Source of the DNA: Clostridia bacterium
Lineage (GTDB): Bacteria; Bacillota; Clostridia; Oscillospirales; CAG-272
Direction of reading: 5' to 3'
Assembly (NCBI GenBank): GCA_017958845.1
Contig: JAGDBW010000087.1
Coordinates: 1 to 11,699, forward strand
Length of the DNA: 11,699 bases
Position 1 is the first letter of the stretch; the number at the start of each line of letters is the position of its first letter. Both the position numbers and the translations under genes were made by a program. Of the stretch, positions 6,431 to 11,699 are shown in pieces. The notes beneath the pieces were generated by a model that worked only from the letters and a program-made list of their open reading frames with translations, did no database searches and was not told the origin of the DNA.

Positions 6431-7600
6431 ATGAGGATACATATCACAAAAGAAAACGAAAGCGTCTGGGACGTCGCGCGCGCGACGGGTACGCCGGCCG
6501 AGCGCATCATCGGGCTCAACGGACTGACTCATCCGTATGCTCTGTGCGAAGGGCAGGCGCTCATCCTTCCGCCGCCCACCGACGTCCGGCGGGCGATGGG
6601 GGGAGAGGGGGCGGCGGACTTTGCCCGATCGTGGGGCGTCTCGATCCGCCGGCTGCTGCGCGCGAACCCTGAGTTGGCCCGATACGGCGAGGTCCGGCCG
6701 GGACAGCTGGTGGTCCGGCCGCCGTCGGCCGGCGCCTTCGGCTCTCTGATCCTGGGGGGATGGATCGAGGAGGACGAATGGGAAAGGGCAAGAGAGATCC
6801 TGCCCTTTTTGACGGTGGCGGCCGTCCCGTGCCGCACGGACGGAGGGGTGATGGCCCCGTCGCCCGTGTCGGTGCGGATGACGAGCACGGAGGCGCAGAT
6901 CTGCCCTCCTCTCCTGGCCCGTATACGGCTGAGCGAGTATCTGTCGCTCAGCGACCGGCGGCTGCCGCCCGCCTTTGGCGGCGGGCTATGCCTGGTCTGC
7001 GACGGCGTGCCGATCGCAGACCTCCTGAGCGAGGCGGGCAGGATCAAACGCGGGATCGGGGCGGAGCGTATGCTGTGCGTGATGCTGCAGGAGGCGACGT
7101 ATCTGTCCGAGCAGGCGTCGGTCGAGAGTCTGTCGGGCGCGTGCGACTGTCTGTGGGTGATAGCGAAGCCGGATCGCCCGATGATCGAGCGCGCGACGAT
7201 GCTCCGCCATAGCGGCGGGTATCGGGACAGCGCCCTGTGTCCGCAGCTCCCCGACACGGGGTGGGAGCAGGTCGTTTCGCCCGACGGCGGAAGAGAGGTG
7301 CGCCGTTTTTTGCTCTCTGAGGCCTACGAGCCCGCCCGAAAAAGAAAAATCCCGGTCTCCCGGGACGGGGAGACCGGTGCGGCCGGCTATGTGTATCGCA
7401 CCAAGGCGGGGCGGCACGCGGAGATGCGCCGCCGCTCCTTTGACGACCCGCTGTCGCTGCGGCAGGCGCTGTGCGAGGTCAACCGCCGGCGATTCTATGG
7501 CCTGTTTTGCCGTGCGGCCGCGCTGCCGCTCTGGGCGGCGGTCGAAACGTCGCTGTGCTGGGAGATCTGCGAGACGTTCTGCCCTGTTACGACGCCGTAA
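6431..7600 (+). CDS. LysM protein with GH18-like C-terminal part lacking catalytic acids (SleL/YaaH-like, probable pseudoenzyme)
   Basis: 389 residues. Residues 1-47 read as a LysM repeat (ITKENESVWDVARATG ... LNGLTHPYALCEGQALILP). Residues 60-97 look like a second LysM missing its opening strand (FARSWGVSIRRLLRANPEL ... VRPGQLVV). The remainder follows the order of sporulation GH18 enzymes: GGWIEEDEWERAREILPFLTVAA (109-131) in the place of the first strand, and GRHAEMRRRSFDDPLSLRQA (327-346) in the place of the conserved 'H-x-VWFEDARS' stretch near the C-terminus. Where SleL/YaaH carry DxxxDxDxE, this protein has GGLCLVCDG (184-192) with no acidic motif. It has 14 cysteines and no signal peptide, as for mother-cell-made spore proteins. 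The start at 6431 is supported by AAAGGG 7 nt upstream and by the LysM beginning at residue 1; an in-frame ATG at 6374 has a weaker site. A spore-envelope role is inference. The 3' end overlaps convergent tatD by 14 bases. Confidence 0.72.
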   Translation: MRIHITKENESVWDVARATGTPAERIIGLNGLTHPYALCEGQALILPPPTDVRRAMGGEGAADFARSWGVSIRRLLRANPELARYGEVRPGQLVVRPPSAGAFGSLILGGWIEEDEWERAREILPFLTVAAVPCRTDGGVMAPSPVSVRMTSTEAQICPPLLARIRLSEYLSLSDRRLPPAFGGGLCLVCDGVPIADLLSEAGRIKRGIGAERMLCVMLQEATYLSEQASVESLSGACDCLWVIAKPDRPMIERATMLRHSGGYRDSALCPQLPDTGWEQVVSPDGGREVRRFLLSEAYEPARKRKIPVSRDGETGAAGYVYRTKAGRHAEMRRRSFDDPLSLRQALCEVNRRRFYGLFCRAAALPLWAAVETSLCWEICETFCPVTTP

Positions 7601-8384
7601 GAAAGAAGCGCCGGGCGTTGTCGGCCGTGAGGGCGGCCGTCTCCTCCTCGCTCTTGCCGAGGCAGGCGGCGAGGGCCGCGTTGGTGTGGGCGAGCAGGCC
7701 CGAGTGGTTGAGCTCTCCGCGGTGAGGGGTGGGCGCGAGGTAGGGGGCGTCGGTCTCGATGAGCAGTACCTCCGGCGGCAGGGAGGCGGCGCATTCGACG
7801 GTCTTGCGCGCTCCTTTGAAGGTGATGGTACCGGAAAAGGAGACCATGTAGCCGCGGCGGACAAACTCGCGCGCCATCTCGGCGGAGCAGCTGCAGCTGT
7901 GCAGCACGCCCCGCACGGTAGGATAGGCGGAGACGACCGCGAGCACGTCGGCGTGCGCTTCTCTGTCGTGGATGACGACCGGGACGTCCAACTCCCGCGC
8001 CAGCTGCATCTGCGCGTGGAAATAGGCGAGCTGCCGTTCTTTGTCGGTGTCGGGGTAGTGATAGTCCAGCCCGATCTCGCCCAGAGCGACCGCGCGGGAC
8101 GCGGGGTCGAGCAGCCGTGCGCGCAGACCGTCCATCCACGGATCGGGGTCGGCGGTCAGGGGGCGGGTGTCGGTGGGATGGATGCCGAGGGCGGTATACA
8201 TGTGCGGGTAGCGTCGCGCCTGCGCGATGGCGGCGTCGTAGTTGTCGGGCGAGGTGGCGATGTTGATGATCCCGCACACGTTTTCTGAAAAGAGGCGCTC
8301 GAGCAAGGCGTCTGCCCCGCCCGGACATTCGTCGCCCGAAAACCGCTCGTCATAGTAGTGGGCGTGGGTGTCAAAATACGTCAT
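7587..8384 (-). CDS. tatD: TatD-family metal-dependent deoxyribonuclease
   Basis: 265 residues, normal for the family. Metal-ligand motifs appear in the expected order: DTHAH (5-9), GIHP (67-70), GEIGLD (102-107) with Glu103, PVVIHDRE (135-142) with His139, LHSCS with His162, and ETDAPYLAP (210-218) with Asp212, followed by HRGELN and a T..NA.RFF end. TatD proteins are TIM-barrel hydrolases with Mg-dependent DNase activity linked to DNA repair and turnover; the Bacillus homologue YabD lies next to metS, as here. Differences from the common form are the LHSCSCS loop where LHxFSG is usual, and NHSG where NEP is usual; the metal ligands themselves are intact. The ATG shares one base with the metG stop (TGATG), and only a weak distant ribosome binding site is visible, so translation is probably coupled. 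The 3' end overlaps the convergent LysM gene and no terminator is evident. Confidence 0.95.
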   Translation of the reverse strand: MTYFDTHAHYYDERFSGDECPGGADALLERLFSENVCGIINIATSPDNYDAAIAQARRYPHMYTALGIHPTDTRPLTADPDPWMDGLRARLLDPASRAVALGEIGLDYHYPDTDKERQLAYFHAQMQLARELDVPVVIHDREAHADVLAVVSAYPTVRGVLHSCSCSAEMAREFVRRGYMVSFSGTITFKGARKTVECAASLPPEVLLIETDAPYLAPTPHRGELNHSGLLAHTNAALAACLGKSEEETAALTADNARRFFLTAS

Positions 8385-10372
8385 CAGCGGATCCGCTCTC
8401 CCGGCTGCACCGACGGGTCGAGGAAGACGACGCGGACCTGCTCTTCGCCGGACGCAAGGAGCATGCCGCGGCTCTCGACGCCGCAGAGGGTCGCGGGCGC
8501 AAGGTTGGCGACCACGACGACCGTCTTTCCCACCAGGTCTTCGGGCTCATAGAAGCGGGCGATGCCCGACACGATCTGACGCTGCTCGTCTCCGAGGTCG
8601 ACGATGAGACGGAGGAGTTTTTTGGCTTTCGGGATCTTTTCGGCCGATAGGACGCGGGCGGCGCGGAGCTCGACCCTGAAGAAGTCGTCGATATGGATCT
8701 GCGCCTCGTGTGCGACGGGTTCTTTTTCTTTTTCCTCCGACGGGGCGGGGGCTCGTTTTTGTTTTTGGGCTTCGATCATGGCGGCAAATTCCTTTTCTTC
8801 AAGGCGGGCGAAGAGCGCCCCGCCCTCACCGAGGGAAACGCCGCTCTCCAGCGCGCCGAAAGCGGCGAGGGTGTCGTAGCCGACGGCGGACGTGCCGAGC
8901 CGCCGGAAGATGGCGTCGCAGGTGGCGGGCATGACGGACGAGAGCAGCACCGCGCCGATGCGCACCGACTCCAGCAGGTTGTAGAGCACGGCGCCGAGGC
9001 GGTCATGCCGGGCGGCGTCTTTGGCGAGCAGCCAGGGAGTGGTCTCGTCGATATACTTGTTGGCGCGGCGCAAAAAGCCGAACACGTCCGCGCAAGCGTC
9101 GGCGAGACGGTAGGCGTCCATGTCGCGCATGAAAGCGTCGATCGCCTCGCGCGCGGCGGCTTTCAGTTCCGCGTCGGTGCCCTCCTCAGGGCCGGCGGAC
9201 GGTATGACGCCTCCGAAGTATTTGAGGGTCATGGCGTGGGTGCGGCTGACGAGGTTTCCGAGGTTGTTGGCGAGGTCGGTGTTGTAGCGCAGCATGACGT
9301 TGTCGTAGGTGATGCTGCCGTCGTTTCCGTACGGCATTTCGGAGAGCGCGTAGTAGCGCACGCCGTCGGCGCCGATCAGGTCGGCCAGATCGTCGGAGTA
9401 GATGACGTTTCCTCTCGACTTGGACATCTTGTCCTCCCCGGCGATGAACCACGGGTGGGCAAAGACTTTTTTTGGCAGAGGGAGGCCGAGGGCCATGAGA
9501 AAGATGGGCCAGTAGATGGTGTGGAAACGCAGGATGTCCTTTCCGATAAAGTGGACGTCGGCCGGCCAGAGGCGGCGGAAGGTCTCGCTCTGCTCCTCAT
9601 AGGACCTGTCGGGGTCGTAGCCGATGGCGGAGATATAGTTGGTGAGTGCGTCCAGCCACACGTAGACGACGTGCCGGGGGTCGCTCTCGACCGGGATGCC
9701 CCAGGAAAAGGAGGTGCGGGAGACGCACAGGTCCTGCAGGCCGGGGCGCAGAAAGTTGCTCAGCATCTCGTTGCGGCGCGAGACCGGCTCGATGAAATCC
9801 GGGTGGTCTTCGATATACCGGATGAGGCGGTCGGCGTAGGCGGACATACGGAAGAAGTAGGCCTCTTCGGTGGCGCGCACGACGGGGCGGCCGCAGTCGG
9901 GGCACTTTCCGTCCTTGATCTGGCTGTCGGTAAAGAAGGATTCGTCGGGGGTGCAGTACCAGCCCTCGTAGCGTCCCTTGTAGATATCGCCCTGACGCAG
10001 GAAGCGCTCGAAGATCCGGCGGACGACCCGCTCGTGATCCTCGTCGGTGGTGCGGATGAAGCGGGACTCGGTGGTGTTCATGCGGCGCCACAGGCCCTTG
10101 ATCTCTTCCGCGACGCCGTCGACGTAGGCCTTGGGCGATACGCCGGCTTCGCGCGCGTAGCCCTCGATCTTTTGGCCGTGTTCGTCGGTGCCGGTCAGAA
10201 AATAGACGTCGTCGCCGGCTTTTCGGCGGTGACGGGCGACCGCGTCCGCCAGGATGACCTCGTAGGTGTTTCCGAAATGGGGTTTGCGGGACGCGTACAT
10301 GATGGCGGTGGTGAGATAGAAAGCGCGGCGGGCGGACGGGGCGCCGGCGTTTTCTTGTTTTTGATCTGTCAT
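8384..10372 (-). CDS. metG: Methionyl-tRNA synthetase with C-terminal tRNA-binding domain
   Basis: Charges tRNA-Met with methionine in the cytoplasm. 662 residues, the length of the bacterial form with a fused Trbp111-like domain. The class I catalytic core has PHFGN (31-35) in the HIGH position and KMSKS (315-319). It also carries the connective-peptide zinc-knuckle region (WYCTPDE ... CPDCG, 138-161), LSNFLRPGLQDLCVSR and YVWLDALTNY. After the anticodon-binding helices comes a charged linker (538-557), then the OB-fold tRNA-binding domain (about 558-662, IHIDDFFRVELRAARVL ... GVESRGMLLAS). The HFGN form differs from HIGH; related clostridial enzymes often have HIGN. Only three Cys (140, 157, 160) are visible in the knuckle, with Asp143 in the place of a fourth. 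The start at 10372 has GGAGG (10378-10382) 5 nt upstream. It is transcribed with tatD. The leader of about 65 nt is too short for a T-box. Confidence 0.98.
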   Translation of the reverse strand: MTDQKQENAGAPSARRAFYLTTAIMYASRKPHFGNTYEVILADAVARHRRKAGDDVYFLTGTDEHGQKIEGYAREAGVSPKAYVDGVAEEIKGLWRRMNTTESRFIRTTDEDHERVVRRIFERFLRQGDIYKGRYEGWYCTPDESFFTDSQIKDGKCPDCGRPVVRATEEAYFFRMSAYADRLIRYIEDHPDFIEPVSRRNEMLSNFLRPGLQDLCVSRTSFSWGIPVESDPRHVVYVWLDALTNYISAIGYDPDRSYEEQSETFRRLWPADVHFIGKDILRFHTIYWPIFLMALGLPLPKKVFAHPWFIAGEDKMSKSRGNVIYSDDLADLIGADGVRYYALSEMPYGNDGSITYDNVMLRYNTDLANNLGNLVSRTHAMTLKYFGGVIPSAGPEEGTDAELKAAAREAIDAFMRDMDAYRLADACADVFGFLRRANKYIDETTPWLLAKDAARHDRLGAVLYNLLESVRIGAVLLSSVMPATCDAIFRRLGTSAVGYDTLAAFGALESGVSLGEGGALFARLEEKEFAAMIEAQKQKRAPAPSEEKEKEPVAHEAQIHIDDFFRVELRAARVLSAEKIPKAKKLLRLIVDLGDEQRQIVSGIARFYEPEDLVGKTVVVVANLAPATLCGVESRGMLLASGEEQVRVVFLDPSVQPGERIR

Positions 10373-10404
10373 GGTGACCTCCGGTCATGGTGATGGGGCG
10401 TCGC

Positions 10405-10422
10405 GCGGCGCGGGGCGGGGCG
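10405..10422 (+). repeat. 18-nt direct repeat, copy 1
   Basis: GCGGCGCGGGGCGGGGCG, identical to 10525-10542, exactly 120 bases apart. This copy falls in the metG leader, where the transcript carries the C-rich complement. The low complexity means chance is possible in such GC-rich DNA. Confidence 0.6.
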
Positions 10423-10442
10423 AGGCGCTCATTAACTTGATG

Positions 10443-10471
10443 ATTATACCATATCTTTTGCGCGAATGCAA
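10443..10471 (-). promoter_or_regulatory. Sigma-A promoter of metG-tatD, extended -10
   Basis: On the minus strand: -35 TTGCAT (10466-10471), 17-nt spacer, -10 TATAAT (10443-10448) preceded by TGG, which fits an extended -10 (TGn). The transcription start would lie near 10436, giving a leader of about 65 nt. Confidence 0.82.
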
Positions 10472-10524
10472 GAGAACGCGGGGCAAAAAGGAAGTTCCCG
10501 GACTCTCGTTTCGCCTTTTTTGGG

Positions 10525-10542
10525 GCGGCGCGGGGCGGGGCG
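10525..10542 (+). repeat. 18-nt direct repeat, copy 2
   Basis: Second exact copy of GCGGCGCGGGGCGGGGCG. It lies between the two divergent promoters, upstream of both, whereas copy 1 is transcribed as part of the metG leader. Confidence 0.6.
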
Positions 10543-10611
10543 TTCTTCGGCCCGGGCGGAACAGGGCGAGAGCGAGCGGGGCCGATGCGGACGGGCGGGC
10601 AAAACGTGTGG

Positions 10612-10640
10612 TTGACATGCTAAAAAAATAATGCTATAAT
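10612..10640 (+). promoter_or_regulatory. Near-ideal sigma-A promoter of holB
   Basis: TTGACA (10612-10617), 17-nt spacer, TATAAT (10635-10640) preceded by TGC (extended -10). Both hexamers and the spacing are consensus. TGTCAA at 10645-10650, around the expected start site, is the inverse of the -35 hexamer, making an inverted pair that brackets the -10 region. The leader to the ATG at 10731 is about 85 nt. Confidence 0.88.
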
Positions 10641-10730
10641 AATCTGTCAAAATATTGCGAAATGACTGTCCGGACGGTGGGTCGGCGCGAAAACACGGCC
10701 GCGCCGGCGTGGCGGGAGAAGGAGGCTCAG

Positions 10731-11699
10731 ATGCGCTGCTTTGACGATCTCGTGGGCAACGACGATGTGAGAGCCCGCCTCGGACGAGCGATCCTCGACC
10801 GTCGCCTCCCGCACGCGCTGATCATCGAAGGCGAGGCGGGGACGGGCAAGCGGACGCTGGCCCTCTCGATCGCCGCGGCGCTGCTCTGCACCGACGCGGA
10901 AAAGGCGGGGGCCCTCCCCTGCGGAAAATGCCGCGCCTGCCGCCGGGTGCTCGCCGGTCAGGACCCGGACGTCGTCCGGCTGAGCCGGGACGGCGCGAGC
11001 ATCGGCGTGGACGCCGTGCGCGCGATGCGGCGGGATATGTATCTCTCCGCGACGGAAGCCGACCGGAAGATCTATATCATCGACGAAGCGCACACCATGA
11101 CCCCGCAGGCGCAGAACAGCCTGCTCAAAGTGCTGGAAGAACCGCCGACGGCTCTCACCGTGATGCTGCTCACCGAACGGCGGGAAGCCCTGCTCTCAAC
11201 GGTGCTGAGCCGCGCGCAGACGGTGCGTATGTCGCTCCTCACGCACGAAGAGATGGAGAGACTGGCCGACAAGCGGCCGTCGCTCGACGTGATCCGGCGT
11301 TCGCGGCCGGACGCGTGGCGGGAGATGCTGCTCGCGTCGGGCGGCAACGCGGGAAAGCTGGCGGAGCTGGCCGACGGGAGCAAGGCCGACGGCTCGGCCC
11401 ACATGCGCGAGTGTGTGCGCACGATCCTCGTCACCGCGGCGCAGAAGCGCGGATACGCCTCCCTCTCGGAGCAGGTGCAGCGCATGGGGACGAAACGGCA
11501 ACAGGCGGCGGATCACCTGTCGCTGCTCTACGACGGGCTGCGCGATCTGGCGCTCATCATCCGCGACGAGGAGATCGAAATGATCTTTTGGCTCGATCGG
11601 GAGGAAGCGCGGGCGGTGTCGCATCGTCTGGGAGAGGCCCGGATCGCCGCGATGTGCCGTGCGGTGGCGGACGCGCGCGAGGCGCTCTCAAAAAACGCG
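10731..11699 (+). CDS. holB: DNA polymerase III delta-prime subunit, C-terminus cut by window edge
   Basis: Clamp-loader subunit that helps load the beta sliding clamp during replication. 323 residues are visible; the frame is still open at the edge and the family is usually about 310-340 residues, so little is missing. Motifs: FDDLVGN start (4-10), P-loop GEAGTGKRT (34-42), a zinc module with Cys53, Cys64, Cys67 and Cys70 (CGKCRAC), Walker B-like IYIIDEAHTM (114-123), and the family hallmark AQNSLLKVLEEPP (127-139). The position of the SRC motif reads SRA (160-162). A polymerase III gamma/tau subunit is unlikely because of the short length and weak similarity of the C-terminal part. The start at 10731 has AAGGAGG 5 nt upstream. 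It is divergent from metG-tatD; the Bacillus homologue lies in the same neighbourhood, where ricT and yabA follow it, so ricT may follow here beyond the window. Confidence 0.95.
   Translation, partial: MRCFDDLVGNDDVRARLGRAILDRRLPHALIIEGEAGTGKRTLALSIAAALLCTDAEKAGALPCGKCRACRRVLAGQDPDVVRLSRDGASIGVDAVRAMRRDMYLSATEADRKIYIIDEAHTMTPQAQNSLLKVLEEPPTALTVMLLTERREALLSTVLSRAQTVRMSLLTHEEMERLADKRPSLDVIRRSRPDAWREMLLASGGNAGKLAELADGSKADGSAHMRECVRTILVTAAQKRGYASLSEQVQRMGTKRQQAADHLSLLYDGLRDLALIIRDEEIEMIFWLDREEARAVSHRLGEARIAAMCRAVADAREALSKNA

Larger units (their letters stand above)
10373..10730. other. Divergent metG/holB intergenic region
   Basis: 358 bases without a gene. From left to right it holds the metG ribosome binding site (10378-10382), a GC-rich metG leader, the metG promoter (10443-10471), a GC-rich stretch of about 130 bases with no recognised signal other than one arm of a direct repeat, the holB promoter (10612-10640), and the holB leader with AAGGAGG (10719-10725). 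I see no small gene with a good ribosome binding site and no riboswitch or T-box that I can identify. Confidence 0.7.

Noticed and set aside
8693..10393. Long open frame on the plus strand opposite metG
   Set aside because: Composition is typical of an antisense shadow (Val/Gly/Asp/His/Ala repeats), with no ribosome binding site; metG on the other strand is certain.
10373..10436. T-box or SAM-type riboswitch in the metG leader
   Set aside because: The leader is only about 65 nt and shows none of the conserved T-box or S-box sequence.

Overview
The window is GC-rich chromosomal DNA with short, AT-rich promoter pockets. Gene content, AGGAGG-type ribosome binding sites and consensus sigma-A promoters point to a Bacillota genome, most likely a spore-forming gut-type clostridium (inference). 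I see no rRNA, tRNA, CRISPR array, insertion sequence, integrase or phage gene. Seven genes plus short intergenic regions account for nearly all of it.

Left part (1-3671): a minus-strand pair encodes the two halves of a heterodimeric ABC exporter of the BmrCD/LmrCD/TM287-288 type. The upstream half (1593-3422) has a degenerate ATPase site. The downstream half (1-1609, cut by the window edge) has a canonical Walker A and overlaps it by 17 bases. A minus-strand promoter (TTGCAA, 17 nt, TATAAT) precedes the pair. Divergent to it, a small YdcZ-type membrane protein lies at 3672-4103 on the plus strand.

Middle (4104-7600): a long-stem terminator separates the YdcZ gene from a convergent minus-strand gene for a membrane-bound nucleotide-sugar C4/C6 dehydratase of the CapD/WbpM type (4176-6131), which has its own near-perfect promoter. 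Divergent from that is a plus-strand gene (6431-7600) encoding two N-terminal LysM-like repeats and a GH18-like C-terminal part. It resembles the SleL/YaaH spore peptidoglycan hydrolases but lacks their acidic catalytic motif. This apparent pseudoenzyme is the most unusual gene in the window.

Right part (7587-11699): a housekeeping block. metG (methionyl-tRNA synthetase) and tatD (metal-dependent deoxyribonuclease) form a minus-strand pair coupled by a TGATG stop/start. Divergent to metG is the delta-prime subunit gene of DNA polymerase III (holB), cut by the right edge. holB, metG and tatD/yabD also lie close together in Bacillus, so this looks like core chromosome. The shared 358-base intergenic region holds a strong promoter in each direction and an exact 18-nt direct repeat.

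I found no convincing new multi-gene system. The leads are the GH18-like pseudoenzyme, the unusual ATPase-site residues of the exporter, a zinc-knuckle change in MetRS and the intergenic repeats.
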